Position numbers and translations under genes: made by a program. From the NCBI GenBank assembly GCA_040905925.1, contig JBBDQO010000016.1:1-11693 (forward strand): a DNA stretch of 11,693 nt, read 5' to 3'. Below are positions 1 to 6,139 of this stretch, in pieces; position 1 is the stretch's first letter; every line of letters begins with the position of its first letter. Source of the stretch: JALYNX01 sp040905925. Lineage in GTDB: Bacteria; Actinomycetota; Acidimicrobiia; Spongiisociales; ZC4RG35. Below the pieces are notes generated by a model, which saw only the letters and a list, made by a program, of their open reading frames with translations, was not told where the DNA came from and ran no database searches.

Positions 1-218
1 ATCCGCTCTGGTCTCTCCTGGATAGTCACCTCGCCTTTGGGGTCGGTGACCGAGACCGGGAACCCATCTGACACGGTTGTCGTGGTCTCCGGTGGGGTGG
101 TGGTGGTGTCGACCACGGTGGTCGACGACGCTTGGCTCGTGGTGGTGTCACCACTCTCGGCGGGGCTGCAAGCACCCGCGGCGAGCACAAGGGCTATCAG
201 CAGCGCAGTCCTACGCAT
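1..218 (-). CDS. Periplasmic-binding lipoprotein, cobalamin/siderophore ABC importer type (partial)
   Basis: Only the first 72 codons are in the window; the gene continues past the left edge. The product starts MRRTALLIALVLAAGACSPA, a lipoprotein signal peptide with basic n-region, hydrophobic core and lipobox A-G-A-C, so Cys17 should be lipidated. A Thr/Ser-rich linker follows (about residues 25-50), then FPVSVTDPKGEVTIQERPER. This last stretch matches the usual N-terminal beta strand of the BtuF/FepB/FhuD class of substrate-binding proteins. The cobalamin riboswitch directly upstream favours a corrinoid (BtuF-like) ligand over a siderophore. The start was taken as ATG 216-218, with GGAGG at 236-240 nine bases upstream. 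An in-frame ATG at 225-227 sits directly against GGAGG and is less likely. The family call is good; the exact ligand is inferred from the riboswitch. Confidence 0.8.
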   Translation of the reverse strand, partial: MRRTALLIALVLAAGACSPAESGDTTTSQASSTTVVDTTTTPPETTTTVSDGFPVSVTDPKGEVTIQERPER

Positions 219-244
219 AAAAAACATCCTCCGTTCGGAGGATG
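219..244 (-). terminator. Riboswitch-controlled intrinsic terminator abutting the start codon
   Basis: On the minus strand CATCCTCCGAACGGAGGATG (225-244) folds into an 8-bp stem with a GAAC loop, or 9 bp with a two-base loop. It is followed at once by six T (219-224) and then the ATG start (216-218). The 3' arm contains GGAGG, the apparent ribosome binding site of the lipoprotein gene, so the hairpin would both end transcription and hide the ribosome binding site in transcripts that escape. Confidence 0.88.
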
Positions 245-418
245 AAGAGGCCGGTGGCTTCCCTGAGCCCACGAGTCGTCTTCATCCGAGACTTTCTACG
301 TGGCCCCGAGGTCAGGCGACCTGGCTCATCCCCTTCTCAGGGGCTTCACAGTTGCGGGACAGCACCGGGATCAAACCGGCTTCGCTGCCCTCAGGGCACC
401 CGCCCAAAGGAAGCGGGG
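225..418 (-). promoter_or_regulatory. Cobalamin (B12, AdoCbl-type) riboswitch with transcription-termination platform
   Basis: Read on the minus strand, this leader carries the conserved cobalamin aptamer blocks in order: a GCCC/GGGC hairpin (384-401), the GCCGGT...CCGGTGC block (362-380), the core CCCGCAACTGTGAAG (344-358), a CCCCT/AGGGG stem-loop (330-343) and the B12 box GAGCCAGGTCGCCTGAC (311-327). A possible P1 pairs CCCCG (414-418) with CGGGG (304-308); it would extend into the N gap, so the exact 5' end is unknown. The expression platform (225-290) holds an intrinsic terminator and a competing 9-bp pairing. By family knowledge, bound cobalamin lowers expression of the downstream importer gene. 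Confidence 0.92.
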
Positions 419-428
419 NNNNNNNNNN
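419..428. other. Assembly gap (10 N)
   Basis: Ten N between the HtrA gene's 3' flank and the aptamer. Ten is a common placeholder length, so the true distance is unknown. The adjoining pieces (promoter-like boxes on one side, aptamer on the other) suggest the join is sensible, but up to one strand of P1 may be missing. Confidence 0.95.
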
Positions 429-430
429 CG

Positions 431-461
431 ATCATAGCCGGGCCCGCAGGGCTCATCTCAA
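431..461 (-). promoter_or_regulatory. Candidate promoter of the riboswitch transcript
   Basis: On the minus strand a TATGAT box (431-436) is preceded, with a 19-bp spacer, by TTGAGA (456-461). Both differ from the vegetative consensus by one base; the spacer is slightly long. The predicted start falls inside the N run, just before the aptamer, which is where a riboswitch promoter should be. Seen by eye only. Confidence 0.45.
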
Positions 462-471
462 TGACCTTGGC

Positions 472-1644
472 TCAACCGAGGTCGTCGGGGCGCTCCTCGA
501 GGGTCACTTTGAAGGTGAGTTGCTCCCCGTCACGGATCAAGACGATCTCGACGGTCGTTCCCGGCCGATGAGTCTGAACCTGGGCCGCCAGATCGCGACC
601 GCCTTGAACCTGGACCCCATCGATGGAGAGGACGAGGTCGTCGACTTCGATGCCGGCCTCGTCGGCGGCACTTCCAGGCGTGACCTCGGCGATCAAGGCG
701 CCGGCCTGTCCGGACTCGACGCTTCCGACGTTGACCCCGAGGAAGGCAGTCTCGATGACATCACCGGCCACCAACTGCTCTGCGATATCACTGGCCACAT
801 CTATGGGGACGGCGAATCCGACACCATCATTGGCGCCGGAGAGGCTGAAGATGGAGACATTGATCCCAAGCACCCGTCCGTCGCGGTCCACCAGAGGGCC
901 ACCGGAGTTGCCGGGGTTGATCGCGGCATCGGTCTGGAGGACAGCACGTGCCGTGCCTCCTTGCGGAATCGACTGGTCGACCGCGGAGATGATTCCGGAA
1001 GTGACGGTGCCTTGGAGACCCCATGGGCTTCCCACAGCGATGGCCATTTGACCCACCACAGGATCCCCGTCGAGCGCCAGCTCCGCGGCGGGAAGACCAC
1101 TACGGTCGACCTGGACCACGGCAACATCGGCGCCAGAGGTCCCACCGAGGACGGTCCCCTCGATCTGCTCGCCGTCGTTGAACCGGACGGTGACGGTGCT
1201 CTCACCGGCGACCACGTGCGCGGCTGTCAGGATCAGCCCCTCGGAGTCATAGATGACACCGGAGCCGACCCCGCTTCCGACCCCGCTTCCAGTTTGGATC
1301 TGCACCACTGACGGGAGGATTATCGCGGCGGCGTTGGCGATCGGCTCATCGGCGGGCAGAACCACCGGGCTGTTGCTGCCCGGGGTAGCGCCGTCATCGG
1401 CGTTCGCCTCGGGCCCGGCCACTGCGCCGGTATCGGTCCCGGAGTCGGCGACGACCAGATAGGTGATCCCCGACGACGCCACCACGAGCAACAGGGCGCT
1501 GACCAGATTGGGCCAAATGTGGCGGCGCGCCGATTTTGCGGCCAGGACGGGTGGTGTCACCCCGCCGGTGGGTGCTTCCGGTGCTTCCGGCTCCAGCGCC
1601 TCGCTGGAGTTCGTGATTTCCTGAGTGGCTTCTTGTTCGCTCAT
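472..1644 (-). CDS. HtrA/DegP-type membrane-anchored serine protease with PDZ domain
   Basis: A 390-aa trypsin-like protease of the HtrA (PepD/DegP) family, which degrades or refolds damaged envelope proteins. The N-terminus is an acidic, Pro/Glu-rich cytoplasmic stretch, then one membrane segment (about residues 46-65) and an Ala/Gly/Asp-rich linker that would place the protease outside the membrane. The catalytic triad is visible: His143 in LTAAHVV, Asp173 in GADVAVV and Ser247 in GNSGGPL. A PDZ domain covers about residues 301-386. ATG 1642-1644 was chosen because AGGAGGT lies upstream, although its spacing (about 14) is long; a GTG at 1672-1674 would add ten residues but has no ribosome binding site. 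The gene lies 67 bp after the sensor kinase on the same strand and may be co-transcribed or driven from the repeat-bearing gap. Family call is firm; substrates are unknown. Confidence 0.93.
   Translation of the reverse strand: MSEQEATQEITNSSEALEPEAPEAPTGGVTPPVLAAKSARRHIWPNLVSALLLVVASSGITYLVVADSGTDTGAVAGPEANADDGATPGSNSPVVLPADEPIANAAAIILPSVVQIQTGSGVGSGVGSGVIYDSEGLILTAAHVVAGESTVTVRFNDGEQIEGTVLGGTSGADVAVVQVDRSGLPAAELALDGDPVVGQMAIAVGSPWGLQGTVTSGIISAVDQSIPQGGTARAVLQTDAAINPGNSGGPLVDRDGRVLGINVSIFSLSGANDGVGFAVPIDVASDIAEQLVAGDVIETAFLGVNVGSVESGQAGALIAEVTPGSAADEAGIEVDDLVLSIDGVQVQGGRDLAAQVQTHRPGTTVEIVLIRDGEQLTFKVTLEERPDDLG
1267..1290 (-). repeat. 12-bp perfect tandem duplication inside the HtrA gene
   Basis: The 12-mer GACCCCGCTTCC occurs twice head to tail (1267-1278, 1279-1290). 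It adds GSGV units before the conserved GSGVIYD strand of the protease, giving GSGVGSGVGSGV. It stays in frame and lies shortly before the catalytic His motif. Confidence 0.9.
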
Positions 1645-1690
1645 CTCGTTTGCAGAGACCTCCTGGGCGACCACGCTATTGCCCGCCCCC

Positions 1691-1710
1691 TAAACGGCCG
1701 ATAAACGGCC
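1691..1710 (-). promoter_or_regulatory. Candidate response-regulator operator: direct repeat before the HtrA gene
   Basis: On the minus strand GGCCGTTTA occurs twice, perfectly, separated by TC, giving an 11-bp period. It begins one base after the kinase stop codon and ends 46 bp before the chosen HtrA start. Direct half-sites in an 11-bp phase are the typical arrangement for OmpR/PhoB-family dimers. Binding by the neighbouring regulator is inferred. Confidence 0.45.
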
Positions 1711-1711
1711 A

Positions 1712-2863
1712 TTAAAGACTGGCCAAAGGTGACGAGTCGGGGTGGGGCTCGAGCGAGGCCTGGGTAGGGAGCCAGACGACCATGGTGGTGCCGCCACCCG
1801 CCCGACTCGGATACGGGGAGAGTTGGCCGCCGTGGGCCTCGGCGATCTGGGTCACGATGGACAGCCCAAGACCGATCCGGCCACCTTCGGGGCTGTCGGG
1901 CAGACCCGGGCCCTGGTCCTCGACACCCATCCATGCCCACCCTGACATCATCCCCGCCCCGACACGGATCACGTTCCCGGGCTTGGAGACGCCGAGCGCG
2001 TTGTCGAGCAAATTGGAGAACGCCCGATCCAGGGGGACCTCGACACCCTCGATCACAGCGGGGTTGACCGTCGATTGGAGGGAGACGCCGACCTCCCCGG
2101 CGACATTCTCGAATTCGGTCGCTTTGGCGGTGACCAGCAGAGCCAGGTCGAGGGTCACCGCCTCAGCGCGGCCCGTCTGGAGCCGGGCGGTGGCGAGGAG
2201 ACCCTCGATCATCTCGGACATCTTCTCCACATTGCGCCGAATAACGCCGCCGACCTCCTTCCAGTCTTCGATGCTGGCCATGTCGTCATCGGCAACGACC
2301 TCCACATTGGCTCTGATGACTGCGAGCGGAGTTCGCAGGTCATGACTGGTATCGGCGAGGAATCGGCGCTGGCTGGAAAAGGCGCGGTCGAGTCTCTCCA
2401 ACATCCCGTCGAAGGTCGCGGCGAGACGCGTCAGCTCGTCATCGGGGCCACGCAACCCGATCCTGCGGCTGAGGTCCGTGGCTTGGATGTCACTGGCGAC
2501 TTCGGTGATCTCCTGCACCGGCTTGAGGACGCGCCCCGACATCACCCACCCGACGATCAGGCTGAGCATGAAGAGGAGGATCAGCGACAGGATGGTGTAA
2601 CGGGCGAGCTGGTTGAGCACAAACTCGTTGAAGAGCGACTCGAGGGTGCGCCACTCTGATGCTTCCAGTCTCGGCATCACGTCGACCTGGACGCCGTCGA
2701 CGAACACCGGTTCGCCACGGACCACGTACTGGGTGATGGTTTGGGCCTGGAGCATCCTCCGGATGGCGAGATAGACCAACCCCAGCAGGGCGCCGCCGAG
2801 CCCGAAGACGACAGCCGAGTATTGAACCGACAGTCGGAAGCGAATCGAACGCCAGAGAGTCAC
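1712..2863 (-). CDS. Two-component sensor histidine kinase (HAMP, HisKA, HATPase), MprB-like
   Basis: A 383-aa membrane kinase. Two membrane segments (about residues 15-35 and 89-108) bracket a small extracytoplasmic sensor loop of about 55 residues. A HAMP linker follows (about 109-162), then HisKA with phospho-acceptor His174 in FLADTSHDLRTPL. The ATPase domain carries the N box FSNLLDNAL (Asn287), the G1 box VEDQGPGLP (Asp316) and the G2 box GRIGLGLSIV. The GTG start (2861-2863) overlaps the regulator's TGA in a GTGA and has GGAGG four bases upstream, so the two are translationally coupled. An open frame continues upstream through the regulator gene but is a shadow. With the regulator and the HtrA gene it mirrors mycobacterial mprB, an envelope-stress sensor; the actual signal here is unknown. 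Confidence 0.93.
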   Translation of the reverse strand: MTLWRSIRFRLSVQYSAVVFGLGGALLGLVYLAIRRMLQAQTITQYVVRGEPVFVDGVQVDVMPRLEASEWRTLESLFNEFVLNQLARYTILSLILLFMLSLIVGWVMSGRVLKPVQEITEVASDIQATDLSRRIGLRGPDDELTRLAATFDGMLERLDRAFSSQRRFLADTSHDLRTPLAVIRANVEVVADDDMASIEDWKEVGGVIRRNVEKMSEMIEGLLATARLQTGRAEAVTLDLALLVTAKATEFENVAGEVGVSLQSTVNPAVIEGVEVPLDRAFSNLLDNALGVSKPGNVIRVGAGMMSGWAWMGVEDQGPGLPDSPEGGRIGLGLSIVTQIAEAHGGQLSPYPSRAGGGTTMVVWLPTQASLEPHPDSSPLASL

Positions 2864-3537
2864 GAGTCCTCCAGCCGATATCCCCGGCCGGGAACAGTGG
2901 TGATGAGCTGCCGAGCTCCAAGCTTCTTGCGGAGGTTGCTGAGAGTCACCCGAACCACGTTGGTAAGAGGGTCGGCCATCTCGTCCCACACGTGCTCCAA
3001 GAGGTGCTCCTGGCTGAGCACCGAACCAGGATGGGACATGAAATAGTGGAGCAAGGAGAACTCCTTGGCGGTCAGTACGAGCGGCCGACCGTCCCGAGTG
3101 GCCTCGAATCTGGCCGGATCGAGCCGGAGCCCTCCGACCTCGATCACCGGGTCCAGTGCGTCCTCCCGACGCAACAGGGCTCGCACCCGCGCCGACAACT
3201 CGGCCAAGGCAAACGGCTTGACCAGGTAATCGTCGGCGCCCGAGTCGAGCCCGGCCACCCGATCCTCGACCGCATCTCTCGCCGTGAGCATCAGGATGCG
3301 GGGCCGATCCCCCTCGAAGGTGGGCACGTCTCCGGCCACCAACGCCGCGCACAGATCGAGACCAGAGCCGTCTGGGAGGTTCCAATCGAGACAGATCAAG
3401 TCGTAACCCGAGGTGCGAACCTTGAAGTCGGCGTCGCCGACGGACAGGGCGACATCCACCGCGTGGCCATCACGGCGCAGACCCCTCGCGATCGCTTTCG
3501 CCAAATCCGGTTCATCCTCAACTACGAGTAGGCGCAC
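2860..3537 (-). CDS. OmpR/PhoB-family response regulator, MprA-like
   Basis: A 225-aa DNA-binding regulator. The receiver domain (about 1-115) has the acidic pocket VVEDEPD, phospho-acceptor Asp51 in CLDWNLPDG, Thr85 in MLTARD and Lys107 in LVKPFA. The winged-helix output domain (about 128-223) has LTAKEFSLLHYFMSHPG and the C-terminal hairpin TTVPGRGYRLE typical of the family. The start is GTG 3535-3537 (MRLLVVEDE). There is no strong Shine-Dalgarno, but TAGTTT (3547-3552, minus strand) lies nine bases upstream, so the mRNA may be nearly leaderless. The 3' end overlaps the kinase start by 4 bp. It probably controls itself and the HtrA gene; that is inferred from gene order and the direct repeat at 1691-1710. 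Confidence 0.94.
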   Translation of the reverse strand: MRLLVVEDEPDLAKAIARGLRRDGHAVDVALSVGDADFKVRTSGYDLICLDWNLPDGSGLDLCAALVAGDVPTFEGDRPRILMLTARDAVEDRVAGLDSGADDYLVKPFALAELSARVRALLRREDALDPVIEVGGLRLDPARFEATRDGRPLVLTAKEFSLLHYFMSHPGSVLSQEHLLEHVWDEMADPLTNVVRVTLSNLRKKLGARQLITTVPGRGYRLEDS

Positions 3538-3684
3538 TTCCCAATGAAACTAGGTCCGGTCGGATAAGGATCGGGTAAACACCGGGCTCGGGGGTCTCCG
3601 CGCAAATAGAGGACATCGGCCCTACGGATTCTGCAACCAAATGCCGATCCAGAGAGTCGCAGCCACCAAGAGAGTCAATTGGAA
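3538..3684. other. Divergent intergenic region, regulator / small protein
   Basis: 147 bp between oppositely oriented genes. On the minus side there is TAGTTT (3547-3552), a possible -10 for the regulator. Two imperfect heptamers with an 11-bp period (minus strand CCGATCC, TTAT, CCGACCG, about 3557-3574) could be an autoregulatory site, but the match is only 5 of 7. I see no clear promoter for the plus-strand gene and no terminator. Confidence 0.35.
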
Positions 3685-3861
3685 ATGGTCGTCACATTCA
3701 TCACCCAGGATCAAAGCGGTTTCCACACCTACACGGGGCATGTCGTCTGTCGCGGCCCTTCCACCATCGTCCTGTTGCTGACCGAGCCGTTCAGCATGGC
3801 CGGGCGCTCGGTGCAGTTCCCGATGACGGCGGTGTTGGAGGAGAAAGTCGTCTCGATCTGA
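3685..3861 (+). CDS. Small protein of unknown function (58 aa)
   Basis: An open frame coding for MVVTFITQDQSGFHTYTGHV... and ending ...FPMTAVLEEKVVSI. I do not recognise a family. The pattern of short hydrophobic strands separated by polar turns suggests a small all-beta fold. There is no signal peptide or convincing membrane helix. ATG 3685 is preferred; a TTG at 3679 would add two residues. The ribosome binding site is poor. It is the first gene on the plus strand after the divergent regulator, with 147 bp between them, and is followed by the 88-aa membrane protein. Coding status is moderately likely: it fits a gap otherwise without genes and no long overlapping frame competes. Confidence 0.5.
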   Translation: MVVTFITQDQSGFHTYTGHVVCRGPSTIVLLLTEPFSMAGRSVQFPMTAVLEEKVVSI

Positions 3862-3877
3862 CGATCGGAAACACTCA

Positions 3878-3906
3878 TCGACCGGCGGCCCAGGGCGGTC
3901 TAATCT
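3878..3906 (+). promoter_or_regulatory. Promoter placed for leaderless transcription of the 88-aa membrane protein
   Basis: TAATCT (3901-3906) and TCGACC (3878-3883) are separated by 17 bp. The ATG of the next gene begins at 3913, six bases after the -10 box, so the expected transcription start coincides with the start codon. No Shine-Dalgarno is present. Confidence 0.6.
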
Positions 3907-3912
3907 GATCTC

Positions 3913-4179
3913 ATGTTCCTTGAAGCCTCCACCTGGGAAGCCCTGGCCGTCATCGGAATCGTCGGTGGAGTCGCCGGGCTCATCGGCGGCTTGATCGCCA
4001 GTGCCGACAACCTATTCGGGGCTGTGCTGATGGGCGTCATCGGCGGCATCTCGTTTTCCACGGTGATGAAAATCGGCGGAGCCCCCGGGATCTACACGGT
4101 GGGTGACGATTTCTCGGTCGTATGGGGCGCAGCCGGGGGCCTCATCCTCGGGTACGTCGTCGGCCGCAGCAACGTTTAG
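3913..4179 (+). CDS. Small glycine-rich membrane protein (88 aa)
   Basis: MFLEASTWEALAVIGIVGGV... has three hydrophobic segments (about residues 9-30, 34-54 and 68-84) rich in GG and GxxxG spacing, so it is probably a three-helix inner membrane protein with tightly packed helices. I cannot name a family with certainty. Size, helix count and glycine pattern resemble GlsB/YeaQ/YmgE proteins, one of which is encoded convergently next door, so a diverged relative is possible. The start is fixed by the ATG lying just after a -10 box. The stop is 34 bp from the stop of the convergent gene. Confidence 0.72.
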   Translation: MFLEASTWEALAVIGIVGGVAGLIGGLIASADNLFGAVLMGVIGGISFSTVMKIGGAPGIYTVGDDFSVVWGAAGGLILGYVVGRSNV

Positions 4180-4213
4180 GGGACGACCTCCACCAAGAAC
4201 CCCGCCCGGATGG

Positions 4214-4465
4214 TCAGGTTCTGGCGCGCATCGAGCGGAAGATCAAGAGCACGATCACCGCACCAACCACCGAGCCGAGAAGGCCGGCGGTGCTGACGTC
4301 GAACTCCTGGTCGGCGATCAGGTTCCCGAGGAACCCACCTACGAGCGAGCCGGCCAGACCCAGGATCAGGGTGCCTACCCAGCCCATAGGGTCGGTGCCG
4401 GGCACCACCAGCCGGGCCAGGGCCCCGGCAATCAAGCCGATTAGCAGCCAAACAAGTATTGCCAT
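4214..4465 (-). CDS. GlsB/YeaQ/YmgE-family stress-response membrane protein
   Basis: An 83-aa protein starting MAILVWLLIGLIAGALARLV, with the family hallmarks: a first helix ending in GxxAxxxxP, a GWVGTLILGLAGSLVGGFLG middle segment and a last helix before a basic tail (IFRSMRART). The family was once called transglycosylase-associated; it consists of small three-helix membrane proteins often induced by envelope or general stress, with no proven enzymatic activity. The start ATG 4463-4465 follows AAAGGGA about seven bases upstream. Length is typical. It lies downstream of sufB on the same strand, but 194 bp away, so it is probably a separate transcription unit. Confidence 0.88.
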   Translation of the reverse strand: MAILVWLLIGLIAGALARLVVPGTDPMGWVGTLILGLAGSLVGGFLGNLIADQEFDVSTAGLLGSVVGAVIVLLIFRSMRART

Positions 4466-4659
4466 GGAAGATCCCTTTCAGTGTTTCGATTTCCGAGGGT
4501 TCATTCCCAGGAAGGGAGGCTCTGAAACCCTACTCGTCGGCGACTGAAGTCGGGAACCGCCTCCCGGTAATTGGGACGGTCAGGGGTCATATGCGGACCT
4601 GTGGATCCCATATTACGCCCGGGGGGACCGCCCGCCCCCCACACGTCGGCGGTCGCCAT
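4466..4659. other. Intergenic region between sufB and the GlsB-family gene
   Basis: 194 bp without a convincing gene. After the sufB stop the minus strand can form a 7-bp GACCGCC/GGCGGTC stem with a 15-base loop (around 4628-4656) but no T-tract follows, so it is at best a weak terminator. TAATAT on the minus strand (4608-4613) could be a -10 box for the GlsB-family gene, without a clear -35. A 29-codon frame exists (ATG near 4590, minus strand) but has no supporting signal. Confidence 0.4.
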
Positions 4660-6069
4660 CTAGCCGACGGCGCCCGCCTCCGTCATGTTGAGCTCGATCA
4701 AGCGGTTCATCTCCACGGCATACTCCATCGGCAGTTCCTTGACGATCGGCTCGATGAAGCCGGCGACGATCATGGACGTGGCCTGATCCTCGGTGAGCCC
4801 TCGGCTCATCAGATAGAAGAGCTGCTCCTCGCCCACCTTGGAAACAGTGGCCTCGTGCCCGATCTCTGCGTCATTCTCTTCGATCTCCATGTATGGATAA
4901 GTGTCGGAGCGGCTGTTCTCATCGAGGATAAGGGCATCACATCGGACGAAGCTCTTGGCGTTCTCGGCGCCAGGCTCGACGCGGACCAAGCCCCGGTAAC
5001 CGGAGCGGCCGCCGCCCTTGGCGATCGACTTGGAGACGATGGTGGACGTGGTGTCGGGAGCGACGTGGACCATCTTGGCGCCCGCATCCTGATGCTGGCC
5101 CTCGCCGGCAAAGGCGATGGACAGAACCTCGCCATGGGCTCCCGGCTCCATGAGCCATACCGCGGGGTATTTCATGGTGAGACGGCTTCCCAAGTTGCCG
5201 TCCACCCATTCCATGGTTGCGTTGCGATAGGCAACCGCCCGCTTGGTGACCAAGTTGAACACGTTGTTCGACCAGTTCTGAATGGTCGTGTACCGGCAGC
5301 GCGCCCCCTCCTTGACGATGATCTCGACCACGGCGGCATGAAGCGAGTCGGTGGTGTACACCGGTGCCGAGCAGCCTTCGACGTAGTGCACGTAGGCCCC
5401 TTCGTCGACGATGATCAGGGTCCGCTCGAACTGGCCCATGTTCTCGGAGTTGATCCGGAAGTAGGCCTGCAGCGGCTGGTCGACATGCACGCCTGGCGGG
5501 ACGTAGATGAACGAGCCGCCTGACCACACCGCCGAGTTGAGCGCGGCGAACTTGTTGTCATTGGGCGGGATGATGGTCGCGAAGTACTTCTTGACGATGT
5601 CGGGGTACTCGCGGAGGGCGGTGTCCATGTCGGTGAACAAGACCCCGAGCTTCTCGAGGTCGTCCCGATTGCGGTGGTAAACAACTTCTGACTCGTATTG
5701 CGCGGTTACCCCCGCCAGGTACTTGCGCTCCGCCTGGGGAATCCCCAACTTCTCGTAAGTGGCCTTGATCCCCTCGGGGACCATGTCCCAGTCCTTCTGC
5801 TGCTCACCGGCCGGCTTGATGTAGTAGTAGATGTCATCGAAGTCGATGGTGTTGAGCAGACCGCCACCGCCCCACTGCGGGATCGGCTTCTTCAGAAAGC
5901 GGTCATAGGCCTTCAGCCTGAACGCGAGCATCCACTCCGGCTCGCCTTTGAGTGCCGAGATCTCACGGATCACGGTCTCGTCGAGGCCTTTGCGCGGTGT
6001 GAATGCGTACTCGACGTCGTCGTGCCAGCCGAGCCGGTACGAACCAAGATCTAGATCGACAGTGGCCAC
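4660..6069 (-). CDS. sufB: Fe-S cluster assembly scaffold protein SufB
   Basis: A 469-aa SufB, the scaffold subunit of the SUF (SufBCD) machinery that builds iron-sulfur clusters in the cytoplasm from persulfide sulfur delivered by a SufS-type desulfurase. The full family signature is present: NSAVWSGGSFIYVPPGVHVD, YVEGCSAPVY, GARCRYTTIQNWS, and the C-terminal FVRCDALILDENSRSDTYPY with the conserved Cys377 (counterpart of E. coli Cys405), then EIGHEATVSKVGEEQLFYLMSRG in the SufD-like beta-helix end. Length is normal. GTG 6067-6069 was chosen because GAGGTGATC lies seven bases upstream. No sufC, sufD, sufS or sufU follows: the next gene downstream is a GlsB-family gene. So sufB stands alone here, and its partners must be elsewhere. 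Confidence 0.97.
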   Translation of the reverse strand: MATVDLDLGSYRLGWHDDVEYAFTPRKGLDETVIREISALKGEPEWMLAFRLKAYDRFLKKPIPQWGGGGLLNTIDFDDIYYYIKPAGEQQKDWDMVPEGIKATYEKLGIPQAERKYLAGVTAQYESEVVYHRNRDDLEKLGVLFTDMDTALREYPDIVKKYFATIIPPNDNKFAALNSAVWSGGSFIYVPPGVHVDQPLQAYFRINSENMGQFERTLIIVDEGAYVHYVEGCSAPVYTTDSLHAAVVEIIVKEGARCRYTTIQNWSNNVFNLVTKRAVAYRNATMEWVDGNLGSRLTMKYPAVWLMEPGAHGEVLSIAFAGEGQHQDAGAKMVHVAPDTTSTIVSKSIAKGGGRSGYRGLVRVEPGAENAKSFVRCDALILDENSRSDTYPYMEIEENDAEIGHEATVSKVGEEQLFYLMSRGLTEDQATSMIVAGFIEPIVKELPMEYAVEMNRLIELNMTEAGAVG

Positions 6070-6139
6070 GGGTTGATCACCTCAAGCATCCTTTCGAATT
6101 GGCCTCTTCTTGTGAACCGAACAGCGGTGTCACGAATTT

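Noticed and set aside
37..1311. 424-aa plus-strand frame running across the riboswitch, the N gap and most of the HtrA gene
   Set aside because: It crosses the N gap and is antisense to a protease with an intact catalytic triad; its composition is typical of GC-rich shadow frames.
2864..3385. Upstream extension of the kinase frame to 557 aa
   Set aside because: It overlaps the regulator gene, is Arg/Gly-rich without domains, and the kinase has a GTG with a good ribosome binding site at the regulator stop.
4195..4223. AGAACC...GGTTCT inverted repeat between the convergent membrane-protein genes as a bidirectional terminator
   Set aside because: Only 6 bp with a 15-base loop, no T-tract, and one arm is inside coding sequence.
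4595..4659. GC-rich stem after sufB as a terminator
   Set aside because: The loop is long and no T-tract follows.
4459..5523. 354-aa plus-strand frame antisense to sufB
   Set aside because: SufB on the other strand is unambiguous; the antisense frame shows no recognisable domain.
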